From the NCBI GenBank assembly GCA_039096225.1, contig JBBPEB010000017.1:228501-292500 (forward strand): 64,000 nucleotides of DNA. Reading direction: 5' to 3'. This stretch comes from Blastocystis sp. Blastoise. Lineage: Eukaryota > Sar > Bigyra > Opalinata > Blastocystidae. Below, in pieces: positions 16,133-28,916 of this stretch (within the stretch, counting starts at the first letter, position 1; each line of letters begins with the position of its first letter). The position numbers were made by a program, and so were the translations under genes. Below the pieces are notes generated by a model. The model made no database searches and was not told where the DNA came from. It saw only the letters and a list, made by a program, of their open reading frames with translations.

Positions 16133-17263
16133 ATGTGTGAGCCAGATTTTTCAGGATGGCTTGTTAAGCGTGGTCATCTAAATAAAGTAAGATAGATCCT
16201 TTTATTCGTGAACTAATCATGTTAGACTTGGAAGCAACGTTTCTTTACTATCAGAGGGAGTCTTCTTTCCTACTATGAGAGTGAAATGTCTGCGGAGCCT
16301 AAAGGATACGTATGACTCTTATTATATTTCAAATTATTTTTGTTTATTCATATAATAGATGCTACTCTATAATGTTGTTATCAATAATATCTACTACGAT
16401 GAATATGCAAGAAATAATTGTTTTTCTGTGACTTCAAATGAGAATTCATTAATTCTTCAAGTATCATAGTTATTTTATGAATTTAATTATCTTCTTTTAT
16501 TTATTTTGTAATCATAATTAATGTCGAGTATATATTTTATATAGGCTGCATCTGAAGATGAAGCAAATATTTGGAAAAGTAAAATTACTAATGTGTCACT
16601 TTCTACAAAAGTCATAAAATCAGGAACTTTTGAAAAACTAAGTAGTGATAATAAAGTATGTTTTATAAAAATTATATTTAAATAATAAATTTCTCTCCTT
16701 TAGTGATTTTTTTTTTGTTGATATATTTAGTTACTTTTTTATTATTAAATATTTATAATTAATTTGTTTTAATTAATATACATGATTTCTTTATAGAAAT
16801 GGGACAAACGTTTCTTTATATTAGTTACACATTTATTAGTATACTTTTCAAAAGAAAATGGAGAAATAAAAGGATATGTATATAGATATATTATTTATTA
16901 TTCTATACTATTATTATTATATATGAATATGTATCCTTTCTATTCATTTATATGTAAATGAATAATATTTAGTATATATATATTATTGTATAGTGTGATT
17001 TGAACTCAAAAACTAAAATAATACAATCAGATAAAAAATCAACTTTTATCGAAAGCTCTCTCTCAGGGAAAAAAATTAATTTTGTTGTAAATAAATATTA
17101 GATTTTCTTTTTTTTTTGCTTAATATATAATTATCGATTTACATTGTTATTATTTATTAATTTAATAGCCTCTCTTTTCCCGCGCTTCTTATGCCGCTAT
17201 TTTAATTGAAAACCAATTACGACAATTATGTGTTCGAGTATTTCATTTATTTATTTATTTATT

Positions 17264-17358
<95 letters not shown>

Positions 17359-17525
17359 GTTTTATGATTATCCTTCGTGTTGTGAATGGTTCACTAGTAT
17401 TAAGCTTGGAACACAATCGATGCCACCCCCACCAGTACCCCCACGTCCCTCTTCTTCAACTTCTGCGAATTCATCACAAAAGAATTTACCTATTAATGTA
17501 TTTATATTATATTAGTATTTTTAAG

Positions 17526-17560
<35 letters not shown>

Positions 17561-17624
17561 CTCTTATAATATAGAAAGCAAGTACTTTATTATCATACAC
17601 ATTTGCCGATGGTATATATATATA

Positions 17625-17658
<34 letters not shown>

Positions 17659-18472
17659 CATCATTATTATTATGCTATTCTATTTAGTATATTTATATTT
17701 ATCATATTTATTATTAAAATATTCTCATTATTATTACAACTTTCTTTTATTTATTCTATATATATTAAGCTTATAATTATAACTCTATAGAGAGTCAAGA
17801 AGTGCAACGATTTGAGGATGTGTCTATACACATGTGCCCTCGTTGTTATAGTAGTGTGTGTCTTGCTAAAGGACATAATTGTACAGGTAACTTTTTTATT
17901 TATATATTATATATTTGTATTCTTGTTACTCTTTTATATATGCACCATAATCATTATGATAATAAATATAATAATATAATAAATAGATTAAATATAATTA
18001 ATATAACAAATATAACAAATATAATAATATAATTAATATTATAATAATATAACAAATAGATTAAAAATAAAAATCTATAAAAAATATAATAACTATAATA
18101 TATACTGTATATATAGCTCATTCTATGTCTCCTGGTTCAGAAGTTCGTGCTACAATAACAGGGACATATTTACCTTCTCAAGGAATACAATTTACGTGGT
18201 TACGAGCTATTCAGGGAACTACTACTTATGTTGAAATACCAAATAGTAATCAACAATCATATATTATACAAAATGATGATAATAATTGTATAATTCGTGT
18301 TCGTGTTCGTGTTCCTTTTAATAATAATAGTATTGTTGAACGAATTTCTGAACCTATTGGACCTGTTCTTGTCTATGAACAACCTGCACAAGTTGTTCCA
18401 GAACCAAAACCAGCTGCTATTCCTTTTCCAAGTTTTTCAGATGGTAGTGATATAGACGAATATGTGAATTAA
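16133..18472 (+). CDS. Tandem PH-domain protein with Cys-rich motif and C-terminal beta domain
   Basis: ATG at 16133; eleven exons join in frame to TAA at 18472, about 405 residues. PH1 (about residues 7-97) runs from GWLVKRGHLNKTWKQRFFTI to the C-terminal helix with its diagnostic Trp (EDEANIWKSKI). PH2 (about 103-222) runs from SGTFEKLSSDNKKWDKRFFI to CCEWFTSIKLG. A Pro-rich linker (SMPPPPVPPRPSSS) follows. Next is a Cys-rich motif CPRCYSSVCLAKGHNC (about 270-285), a possible zinc site. The last ~115 residues (SPGSEVRATITGTYLPSQGI to EPIGPVLVY) resemble an immunoglobulin-like beta domain. PH domains often bind phosphoinositides, so a membrane-adaptor role is plausible but inferred. Splice sites are GT-AG; one intron is mainly (ATT)n (17263-17356). 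Confidence 0.8.
17263..17356. repeat. (TTAT)n/(ATT)n array in intron
   Basis: TTTA repeats passing into ATT repeats, within an intron of the PH-domain gene. Confidence 0.9.
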
Positions 18473-18720
18473 ACGTTTTTTTATTGTTGTGTAAATTATG
18501 GTTTATTTTTAAATCTTATCATGTATTCTAGCAATCTTTATTTATTATTTATTTAATTCTATCAATTATCTTTTTTATCATTTAATTTCTTTTTTAAATA
18601 TCGTTGTTTAATTTCTATATATTTTTTCATTGAAAAATATATATATACATTATTCTAATAAAAACAAAACAGCTAAAATCTGTAAGTGACAAACCATCCA
18701 TTCACATGGATTAGCAAAAA

Positions 18721-19209
18721 TTACTTCAGCTTCTTCTTAGGACGAAGTTGGCTGCTGTGACCGCACTTCTTCTTACGGCAGTTGTGAGCACGAGGAGGAA
18801 GACGAGCATAACACTTTCTGCAAATCATCTTATCACAGTTGTACTTCTTAGCGAGGACAGCGAGGGTAGGTTCAATGACACCACCACGAAGTCTGAGAAC
18901 AAGATGAAGAGTAGATTCCTTTTGGATATTGTAATCTCCAAGAGTACGGTTATCTTCTAATTGCTTACCAGCGAAGATAAGTCTTTGTTGATCCGGGGGG
19001 ATACCTTCCTTTTCTTGAATCTTACCCTTGACAGTATCGATACTATCAGTGGCTTCGACATCAAGAGTGATGGTCTTCCCGGATATATATGAAAAAATAA
19101 ACAAATTAATCTAAAAAAATGTTAATAAACGAATATATATAATGTATTCACAGCATATATATAATAAGATATATCTATATACGGTAAGAGTCTTAACAAA
19201 TATTTGCAT
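18721..19209 (-). CDS. RPL40: Ubiquitin fused to ribosomal protein eL40
   Basis: Exon 1 (19209 to about 19183) encodes MQIFVKTLT. Exon 2 resumes [20 protein letters not shown] and continues through [19 protein letters not shown] to the cleavage motif LRLRGG. The eL40 tail follows with its four-cysteine zinc site ([20 protein letters not shown]). Length is normal (ubiquitin 76 plus L40 52 residues). Ubiquitin here has several substitutions ([22 protein letters not shown]) but keeps the C-terminal GG and most lysines. Processing would release ubiquitin and a large-subunit protein. Oddity: the intervening sequence starts GTATAT but has no AG at its 3' end. The only AG acceptor in phase would insert ten residues ([10 protein letters not shown]) between Thr9 and Gly10. 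Exact removal uses a CCG direct repeat. Confidence 0.93.
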
Positions 19210-20378
19210 TATAAGTTAATGTAGGGAATGTCACTTCTCTTAACAGAATTATGTAAACATTTGTAAATAATGGTTTTCCAAATTCCCAAGTCGAGAACTC
19301 ATCAGAAAATTCTTGAATTTTCTTTACACTACCCTCGACTTAGTTTGTTCAAAAAGAATCGTTTTCGTGCTGTTTTTTATATACTTATCAAGATTGTTGC
19401 AGATCACTAGGCAACATTGAGAAAAGCAGTATAGAAATTTTGAAAATGATTATCATTAATTTATTCTTTTCTTTCCTTTTTGTCATTCATATGTGAATTT
19501 CATATGTTTTATACTTGGAAGAACATAATACAAATAGAGAGAATGCAAGGTAGCGAAATTTCTTAACACATTTCCTTTATGACTGTCAGTTATTTATTGT
19601 TTTTCGTGAGTAAAAGAATGTTAATAGATCACAAGATGTTTGAGGTTGACTTACAACTAATTTCTACGACCATTGTTGAATGCTAATGTTTTATTTCTTC
19701 AAAATTATTTGTTTCTATTCTCATGTATTCTTCACTAATAATAATATATGACATGATTTTCTAGATCGATTTCATGTATATATATTTCAATAATTGAAAG
19801 TGCGTCGCTAAGACACAAATGAGAGATTAAAGAGCAAATACTTGGCAATAAAAAAATTTCAACAAAATTCTCTTTTATATTTCTATAAAATGATGATTCC
19901 TATAATTGATATTATTCAATAAAAATGAAGAATGAAAAATATAATACAAAAATAACTCTGACTCAAATAGAATTTTGAATCAAAACATGATTCTAGTAAA
20001 GAAAAATGATTGGTTATTTTTAAAACAAAAATGAGAATATGTTCTAAAAACGAGAAACTTTTTGTAGGAGAAATAACTCGCTGAATTCTCGATGAAGAAA
20101 AACAAAATTTCTTTGACAGCAAAAATTCTTGGAAAAAAGTTTAAAAAAAGAAGATTCGAAAAAAATAATCAGGAAAGAAAAGAAAAAGACGATACTCGCG
20201 GTAAATTGCAAAGATTCTTTAATTTGATCTAAAAATTCATGGAAATAAAAGATTCCAAAAAAGAAAAGAAGAATACATTTGTAAACTAACTGAATGACAA
20301 ATAGATGTGTGTTTCTCTTATAAAATAGTTGTTTTTATTTCCTATATAATTATATTATTTGACTTATTCATTGAAAAT
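19210..20378. other. Divergent intergenic region, about 1.2 kb
   Basis: Lies between the ubiquitin-L40 start and the small Ser/Pro-rich gene. An open segment at 19916-20122 (minus) has no splice support and skewed composition, so I do not call it. It presumably holds two promoters. Confidence 0.45.
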
Positions 20379-20702
20379 ATGGAATTCCCTTCTTTTACTG
20401 AAGAAATTAAAACAGGACCTGAAGAATTCAGATCTGAAGATGTTTATACTCACGAACGAAAATGTAGTACTGAAGAACGTCTTCGTAGACCAAGTAGTGA
20501 TTCAAGAGAAAAAGCTTGGGAAATTGGTAGCCCTTGTAGAAAAGGTAGTATTGGAAACTCTGAACGAAAGAATTCCGTAACTCAACCAAGCAATCCTCGC
20601 CTTCCTTCTTTTCCTCCACCAAGTCCTAATCTTGTTGCTTCTCCTTGTATTCACGTTGAATCTGTAAAGGACATTGTTATGCCTAAACCTTTCAAATTAT
20701 AA
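20379..20702 (+). CDS. Small Ser/Pro-rich protein, unknown
   Basis: An uninterrupted frame from MEFPSFTEEIKTGPEEFRSE to MPKPFKL, 107 residues, ending TAA. The frame extends upstream to another ATG at 20307, but that extension is hydrophobic and AT-driven, so the internal ATG is preferred. It is rich in Ser, Pro, Arg and Glu with no predicted membrane segment. Clusters such as RRPSSDSREK and NPRLPSFPPPSPN suggest an intrinsically disordered, phosphorylatable protein. Codon composition is more balanced than the surroundings, supporting coding status. It is one of few intronless genes in the window. I do not recognise the family. Confidence 0.6.
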   Translation: MEFPSFTEEIKTGPEEFRSEDVYTHERKCSTEERLRRPSSDSREKAWEIGSPCRKGSIGNSERKNSVTQPSNPRLPSFPPPSPNLVASPCIHVESVKDIVMPKPFKL

Positions 20703-21127
20703 TATTAGAATGAATTTATTTATCTTTCTCCTTTTGTATTTGTTAACTGTTTGTAGTTGTTTGTATTATGGCTGTATCATATTATTATTGCATTTCTGTT
20801 TTATGATGAATATAGTTTTGTTTATAAGAAAATTTTATTTCATATGTGTCTAGAATTCAATAATACGTTTTTTAAAGTTGTTTAGTTCACTAAAATGTAG
20901 GTCATTCCTTTTTTTTTTTTTGTTTTGATCCATATTTCAAATATTGCTTATAAAGAAAATGAAAAAAGAAACAATTGAAATTGACAGAGCATATAATACA
21001 ATTAAATAATATTTATAGTACATCTAAATAATTTATTAAAATGATTTTTCTTTCATTTAAATAAATAGTAGCTGTTACAGAAGAAAAGAATGAAAACTCT
21101 AATATTATTAAAGAATTAATAAAACAA
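20703..21127. other. Convergent intergenic region
   Basis: About 425 bp between two 3' ends; AT-rich, including a T11 run near 20910. No gene seen. Confidence 0.5.
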
Positions 21128-22673
21128 TTACTGAAGACCTATCACAAGAACCGTAATATTATCATTAGTATCTCGTTTTATAGCCTCATCAGCTAAACTA
21201 TTCGCAGGATCAAATCCTGATTCCTATATATATGTAATATATATATATAGATCATTATTGAATATTATTTATAATTTTTAAAGTTATTTTCATAGAGATA
21301 TAATTAATTATGTATAAAAGTTATTCTAAAAGTATATATAAAATAATAGCATAAAGTTATTTTCATAAAGATATAATTAATTATATATAGAAAATAAATG
21401 ATATAAAATAAATGTTTAAAATAAGCAATATAAAATAAATGATAAAAAATAAATGTTTAAAAAATAAATGTTTAAAAAAATTTCAATATAAAATAAATAA
21501 TATAAAATAAATAATATAAAATAAATAATATATAAAAAAATAATATATCATATATATACTCCTTGATGAGTTTGAATAAAGTCGATAACTTCTTGATCAG
21601 TCATAACATCAAAGATACCATCACAAGCAATAACTAAAAACTGATCTTGATCTGTTATTTCATATTTAGTTATATAAGGATGAGCAGTAACATAATTCTT
21701 CAAGGAATGATCCCCAAAACTACGTGTAATGGCAAGAAGCCCGCCAACACGACCTTTTGAAACAAACCCGCCACTTGCATTGATTCGACGAATTTCATTT
21801 TCATCTATAGCTTTATGATCCTATATATAAATACTTATATAAATATATATTATATTTATAATATTAATATATATTAGTGTCCGTTATTAAGATCTTTATT
21901 CTTCATTTAATAATCATATTATGTATATTCGTTTAAAGTATGAAAGATGACATATACATTTATATATATATATATATAAAATCTAATAATATAATAAAAA
22001 ATCAAATAATATAATAAAAAATAATAATAATAATAATATAATAAAAAGAATAATATATATAATATAATAAAAAAATATATAATAAAAAAATAATATAATA
22101 AAATTAAAAAAAAATATAATAAAACATACATAAGATAATCGTATTGCTTGTCCATTATTACATATTAAAGTACGTGTATCTCCAACATTAGCACAATATA
22201 AAATACGTTTTCCATCCAATTGTTTTTGAATAAATACAATAGCAGCAGTAGAACCATCTACACATAATTCTTTTTGTTTTGTTTGTATATCCGTATATAA
22301 AAATGCATATTCTAAGCATTGCTCAATAGATGTAAGTTCGTTAGATTCAATAGCTTCTCGTAAATTATTATCTAAATGACTAACTACCCAATCAACAACA
22401 CCTCGTCCTAAAATTAGCATGAATCAACATATTATTCATATATTTTATTTTTTTATAATATAAAGACATACCTCCATGACCATCAAAAACACCTGCATAA
22501 AAAATATTGACATCATTCATAAAACAAGGAATAATCTTATGAGCATCTTCCATTGATTTTCGTCTCTTTGCATTCATTCTTTCCGCCTGGAATAAGTAAG
22601 TAACGTTCTTAGATAAGTCTAACTGAGTTGTTAATTTATCATCATTAGTAGTACTATCATCACAAATCTCCAT
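21128..22673 (-). CDS. PP2C-type protein phosphatase (PPM family)
   Basis: Start at 22673 (MEICDDSTTNDDK), stop TAA at 21128; four canonical introns. PP2C motifs appear in order. KRRKSMEDAH comes first, then metal-binding FYAGVFDGHGGRG (splice inside DGHGG). Next are LYCANVGDTRTLICNNGQAI, DENEIRRINASGG, LLAITRSFGDHSLK, FLVIACDGIFDVMTDQE and the C-terminal DTNDNITVLVIGL. These are the Mg/Mn-dependent Ser/Thr phosphatase signatures with metal-ligand aspartates intact. Total about 290 residues, a catalytic domain with a short N-terminal extension. Likely cytosolic or nuclear and acting on phosphoproteins in stress or cell-cycle signalling; the specific substrate cannot be judged. Introns contain AAATAAAT-type low-complexity repeats. 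Confidence 0.95.
21385..21545. repeat. ATAAAATAAAT minisatellite-like array in intron
   Basis: Repeated ATAAAATAAATGAT / AAATAAATGTTTAA / AATATAAAATAAAT units within the last PP2C intron. Confidence 0.8.
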
Positions 22674-23018
22674 TCTCTATCAATTATCACTAGAAGACTT
22701 TAAAAAAAGAAAAACAATTTTGTTTAGATCGAAATGAATAATCATAAATCTTTGTGTTTTATTCCATTTAATTTTCATTTCTCCCGTGAATTCCAAAAGC
22801 ATGACCAAATTATTTTCTGACTGATATCTTTTGAATATGACTGAATTCCAGAAATCTCGTTTCTCAATAACCGTTATTTTTTCTTAAAACATAGACAGTT
22901 TTCACATATATTTCTGACTTCGCCCTACATAGGGAAACAAAATGACGAAAAAAAATATTAAAAGAAACATTTAATTACCATATCTTTACAACTATTTTAT
23001 TGAACAATTCAGAGAATA
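22674..23018. promoter_or_regulatory. Divergent intergenic region (PP2C / ankyrin gene)
   Basis: 345 bp between outward-facing starts, so it should hold both promoters. No specific element identified. Confidence 0.45.
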
Positions 23019-23884
23019 ATGAATGAGAATGAAATAGATAATCTTGTACTTGCTATTGAGAGAAAAGATATCAATGATATCAACTTCTTATTAAAATCCA
23101 AGTTTCCAAATGGCCTGTTTGATAATATGGCTAATAGAACATTACTATTTGCTATTCGTGTAGGTGATATTCAAGTTGTTCAGACTTTATTGGCCAATCG
23201 CTGTGATGTAACAACTTCGTTGATAGTATGATTTATAAGAGTATTATAACTATAAAGGATATAGAAAAAGATTCGTGAGAATTCGGTGAACTCCCTCACT
23301 GATATAGATACTTTAATTATCAAATTCAAAGATACTCAAGAAGTAAATAGTCTTATGCTATTATTATAATATAAATATATATATAGAACTATATAAAAGA
23401 GGTACAAAATAATAATGAACAATTTATCAAAGATAATTATACTGATCCGTTATTGAAATTATTTACGAATCATTTCACACTTTCTCTTTTCACCATCGCT
23501 ATTTCTCGTGATCTCATTAGTATTTTTATTTTTATTTATTATATTTTATTATTATTATTATTATATTTTTTTATTTTATACATCTTTTATAGATATAATT
23601 CAATTATTATTTCCTTTAATTGAAGATATTAATTCCCGTGATCATTTTGGTCGTACGTATTTACATTATGCATTCTTATATGGTTCTGAATATTCAATTT
23701 TATATCTTATTGAACATAATGCAAATAGATATATACAATCTTATGTATATAGTTATATTAATGTTTATTATAATATTTATTTATTTTTAGACTAAACGAA
23801 TTCCTGCAGAATTAGGTTTTCGACATATAAAAACCATCAAAAATCCACAAATCATATCCTTTTTATTAGAAGTATATATATATA

Positions 23885-23919
<35 letters not shown>

Positions 23920-24352
23920 TTAAGGGTTTTGAAAATGCGTTAGACCGTGATGACGAAGTGGGGATCAAATTATTCGCTGAATACTATGGTCACGAGCAAT
24001 TTAATGATTATTATCAGGAGCACATGACAAGCATGCAACCTTTATTTACATCCAAAAGAGGTAGATATATATATATATAATCTTTATTAGAATAATTATA
24101 TATATTTTTTATTTGCTATTTACTTAATTATAATATATATATATATATAGAATTATATACATATTTATTGCAAAATGGATATATAATAGAGCAGACAACA
24201 TCTATACCTGCTACTCCCGTAAATCTATCCACTACTCTCCCTCCTCCTACCACTGCACTCCCCGCGGGAATCACGGAAAGTGTTCATGTTAAAGGTCAGA
24301 CATTAAAAGAAGTTACATCTACTTCTTCTTCTACGACTACTACTACTACTAC

Positions 24353-24429
<77 letters not shown>

Positions 24430-24482
24430 TACCTACTGTTCCTGCTTCACAACCTATTATTCAACAACAAATACCCATATCA

Positions 24483-24527
<45 letters not shown>

Positions 24528-24717
24528 TTATCTGTATCTACTTCTACTGCTACTCCTTCTCTTCCTGTGGAATCTAATCAAACGGAAATACTAGAAACAA
24601 AACAAGATACCAATAATGAGATACAATTACCTAAAGGAAATATTCCTATAAATAGTGTTCCACAAGAGAACTTTACTTCTGGAACACAAATAAATAATCA
24701 TCAAATAGTTACTAATG

Positions 24718-24754
<37 letters not shown>

Positions 24755-25601
24755 CATTCAACTCAACTAACTACAATAATATACTAATAAATAATATATA
24801 CTAATTATACGTATATATAGATTATATTCATGGAGTAACCACTTCACAAGTTCCATCTATTTCAATTCCTGAATTAAGACCTAATCTGAAAATGTCTGAA
24901 ATCACTCGTACAAAATCGTTACCCGTACATCTTGATCCCTCTCATAATCCGTTAGCCGAACAATTTTATCCTCCTTCAACTCCTTCAAACGCTATGCTAA
25001 AACAGATGCAGTATAATCAATATACAACGAATGAAGACACAATGAAAGGTAATATGATCATTAATAATAATAATAGTAATATTAATACTACTATTAATAA
25101 TAATAGTAATAATAATATTATTTCTTCTACAAACAAAGACACGGTAATATCATATTCTTCAACAGAAATACCTATTAATATAAAGAATACTATTCCAAGT
25201 ACAATAAATACTATTCCAAGTACAGCTACTCCTATTTCGCAAACTACTTCGATTTCTACAAATAATGAGCAATATAATAATAATAATAATATAAATAATA
25301 ATACAATTAATGTGTCGAATAAATTACCTGTTCAGTCGATATCACTTTCAGATACTTCAAATTCATTAAATCCTTTAAATACTTCTCTTCCTTATCCTAT
25401 TCCTCCTTCTGTGTCTTCTTCTACTCCTACTAATGCTACTATTACTACTACTTCTACTACTACTTCTACTACTAATCCTATTTATAATCCTAATAGTAAT
25501 GCAACAATGAATACATCACCATCTATACCTATTTCTCCTCCTTCAATTCCTATTAATAATAATAATAATACTAATAATACTAATAATACTGGTAATACTG
25601 G

Positions 25602-25644
<43 letters not shown>

Positions 25645-25872
25645 GTATCTCCTATATCTATTCCACAACGTCCTTATTCTCAAATAATACGTACAAATAG
25701 TTGTCTTCCCCTATCTGGATCAGCTGGTGTAACTACTTCTTTATCTTCGAATGATTTACAACTCTTAGAACGATCGAATTCACATCCACTTAATAATCAT
25801 TTATCTGTATCCTCATTAAATATTACTACAAGTCGTACTATGACACCAACTATGAGTTCTACTCTTACAAGT

Positions 25873-25948
<76 letters not shown>

Positions 25949-27388
25949 TACCTTATCGTGACAGTTCTCCTGTTCCTCATTTTCCTGCTATAAATATAGA
26001 TGGAGTATATACATCAAATCAATTGCCACCTGTAATGAATTCTACCCCTATTAGTACTGTACCTATTGTTCAACCTCTACCTCCAATTTATAGAAAACAA
26101 TCCCCTTCTCCTTCTCCAACTAATAATAATATGAATATAAATATGAATATGAATAATAATATGAATATGAATATGAATAATAATATGAATATGAATAATA
26201 ATAATAATAATAATAATAATATACCTCCATATGTTTCACAAGTAGAGGTTCCTTCTAGTTCTTCTACTAATATATACCCTAATGGTATATATCCCAATCC
26301 TTCTAGTAGTAATAATAATAATAATATGAATAATAATATCAATAATAATAATAATATGAATAATAATAATAATATGAATAATAATAATATGAATAATAAT
26401 AATATGAATAATAATAATACTTCTTCTGGAACTTCTCAGAATGTATTGGAATACAATCAAGATCATTCTTTTTATCCTCTTCAAGGGTCAAGTGTCATTC
26501 ACCAACAAACATCAGAACTTTATATTCCTTCTTCTTCTATGAATAATAATATCAATAATAATGTGAATAATAATCTTGAATCTTTATCAACAAATATTGT
26601 AGAAAATAACACAGAAAACCGTGGGGATATAAATAATACGAATTCAGAAATAGATGTAAAACAAATGATGAATCAATGTCCACTTCGTATATATATATAT
26701 ATATTATTATTATTATTAACATTCATTCATCTTTTACTATATATATATAATATATGTAAATAATATTTCTATAAAATCCTTCTATATAGCTTATAATAAT
26801 GACTCGGATGTTGTCATCGATTTCCTTAATGAAACACAATGTATTCAATATCTAGATGTTATGAAACAATATGTATATAGATATATATGATTATACATAC
26901 ATCAATTTAATTATAATAAATAATATTCATTATAATAAATAATATTCATATACTAAATAATATTCATTATAATAATAATATATTCTATTCTTTATTTAGA
27001 ATGTATTAAATCCATTTCAATTTTTTCATTTGACTGAAAATGATCAAAAGCAGCTGAAAATAAAAATAGGAGATCGATTCGATTTAAATACACGTATCAA
27101 TGAATATAGATATATATTAGATCTTTTAGAAAAAATTAATTTATATCGTTATTTTAATGTTTTTTGTTATTATGGGTTTACTACAGCTCCTAGTATATTT
27201 GGAATGCAGATAGAAGATGTTCTAAAGATGGGTCTTTCGGAAACCATATATAATCAAATTATTCAATGTAAAATTGTATTTATATATATATTTTATCTAT
27301 CATTTATATATAGTTATTATTTATATCTATATATTTTATTTATTAATTATAATACATATACACATATATATTTATATCATTTATATAG

Positions 27389-27423
<35 letters not shown>

Positions 27424-27827
27424 CCAATTATTACTCATTCTTATAATAGTGAAGATGATTGTACTGAATTCTTAGCCTTATGTGTTTCTAAAGAAGTTAT
27501 CAATAAAATCAGAAATGATGTATTTATTTACTTATATTATTCTTATAATACTACTTTATTATCTATAATTATTTTCTATATATATTTATTATCTCTATTA
27601 TATATATATATATATATATTCCTCTATTCTATAGGGTGCTATTCGTGTCATGTATAAATTAGCTTGTATTGATGATAATTCAGCAGAAGAATTAAATATC
27701 AGCCTTGGAGATGCCAGAGCTATTCAGGGAACGTTTAATGTATATATTTACATATATATTATTCATATTCTATTATTCTTTTTTTATATAGTATTTAGTC
27801 GATCATAAAATGCTTATTGATTCTTAA
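23019..27827 (+). CDS. Ankyrin-repeat protein with poly-Asn region and SAM-like domain
   Basis: Start MNENEIDNLVLAIERKDIND; around a dozen exons join in frame to TAA at 27827. The N-terminal part has ankyrin-type helix pairs (NRTLLFAIRVGDIQVVQTLL and DHFGRTYLHYAFLYGSEYSI). The middle ~850 residues are low complexity. They hold Asn tracts up to about 25, Asn-Met repeats, and Ser/Thr/Pro segments with islands such as RTKSLPVHLDPSHNPLAEQF. Near the C-terminus, LLEKINLYRYFNVFCYYGFT followed by IEDVLKMGLSE resembles a SAM domain. The C-terminus is NYLVDHKMLIDS. Such proteins are usually scaffolds; partners are unknown. The poly-Asn codons are nearly all AAT, so they may arise by repeat slippage. 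Splice sites seen are GT-AG. Confidence 0.8.
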
Positions 27828-28127
27828 AAATTAAAAAAAAAATAAAATTATTATCTTAGTATTGTTTTGTACTTAAAATTGTCTTTTAATAACATCGAAA
27901 AAAAAAATACATTTTTCTAATTCTCATACTCAAATATAATATGAATATATACCGTCAATTTATGTATTGAAAGAAATATATAGTTGTATGGAATAAAAAA
28001 AATTACGATAAAGTATGTATAGAGTATGATGAGTCTTTAAAACTATGAAGAAATGAAGAAATAGGAATTGAACTAAACATTTTGATAAATCTATTTGCAC
28101 ATTGTCCCTAATTTATTTGTAAGATTT
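27828..28127. other. Convergent intergenic region
   Basis: 300 bp between the 3' ends of the ankyrin gene and eS19; AT-rich, no gene seen. Confidence 0.5.
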
Positions 28128-28916
28128 TTAGTTCTTGCAGGCAGCGGCAATATGATCAAGTTCTCTTTGACCAGCGGGGGTAAGTTGTCTACCACCATTT
28201 TCAGGAATAATTATAATAATAAAAAATAGAAATAATGTGCAGGAAAAGAATCAATTAAAAATAAGAATACTAATTAATATGAATCTCATAAAAATTATGG
28301 CATAATATATATATAATATATTTAGATATAATTAAAAATATGATTTAAAACATGATTAAAAATATAATTAAAAATATTTAGATCACCATTTTCAGAGACC
28401 TTCATAAGTCCGAGCTTTTCAAGGTTGTGCATACAGTGACGGATGATACCACCAGTAGCCTATAATATATAATAATATAGAAATACATATAGCTACATAT
28501 AATAAATTTAATTAAATATAAATAAATTTTTAAATAGAAACATCCAAATAGATTCAATTTTTTATAATAAATAAAAACATTCAAATTAATAAAGAATATA
28601 TAAAAAAACATGCCTTAGCGAAATGACCCTTACGGACACCATTATCCTTCTTGCTACCAAAAACTTCTCTGAGAGCACCAACACCACAACCAGGGCGAAG
28701 GTAGACACGACGAGCAATAGCAGCAGCTCTAACGTAATACCAGTCATCATCAAGAGGGGAGAGTTCGTTGTGAACACGGGTCTTCATGAATTCGTGATTC
28801 TTGGGTAAATCTAACTTACCACTACGCTTTAAGTGTTCAGCATAAGCGGCAATGAATTTAGAAGCAGGGATATCTCTGACAGAGGTAGCTTTACCAAAAC
28901 AAATGGGGGAGCTCAT
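28128..28916 (-). CDS. RPS19: 40S ribosomal protein eS19
   Basis: Exon 1 reads MSSPICFGKATSVRDIPASK through DDDWYYVRAAAIARRVYLRP and VGALREVFGSKKDNGVRKGH, ending HFAK. Exon 2 is ATGGIIRHCMHNLEKLGLMK. Exon 3 is GGRQLTPAGQRELDHIAAAC and ends KN (TAA, 28128-28130). Length about 145 residues, normal for eS19, with all conserved blocks. It is a structural protein of the small subunit needed for 18S rRNA maturation. The first intron is GC-AG (GCATGT...TATTATAG). The second intervening sequence is abnormal. It lies between two identical 12-bp copies of exon sequence (plus strand CACCATTTTCAG at 28193-28204 and 28384-28395), and no GT-AG pair restores the frame. Divergent with uS10 across a 514-bp shared promoter region. 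Confidence 0.95.
28193..28395. repeat. 12-bp direct repeat flanking an unconventional intervening sequence in eS19
   Basis: CACCATTTTCAG at 28193-28204 and again at 28384-28395. Removing one copy plus the AT-rich spacer (191 bp) joins ...VSENG to GRQLTPAG in frame. The excised segment cannot be given GT...AG ends at any register within the repeat. Confidence 0.85.

Noticed and set aside
26088-26484. Minus-strand poly-Leu and poly-Ile frames
   Set aside because: Antisense of Asn/Met repeats in the ankyrin-SAM gene.
28586-28808. Alternative-frame ORFs over eS19 and similar shadows over uS10 and L40
   Set aside because: They overlap strongly conserved ribosomal reading frames.
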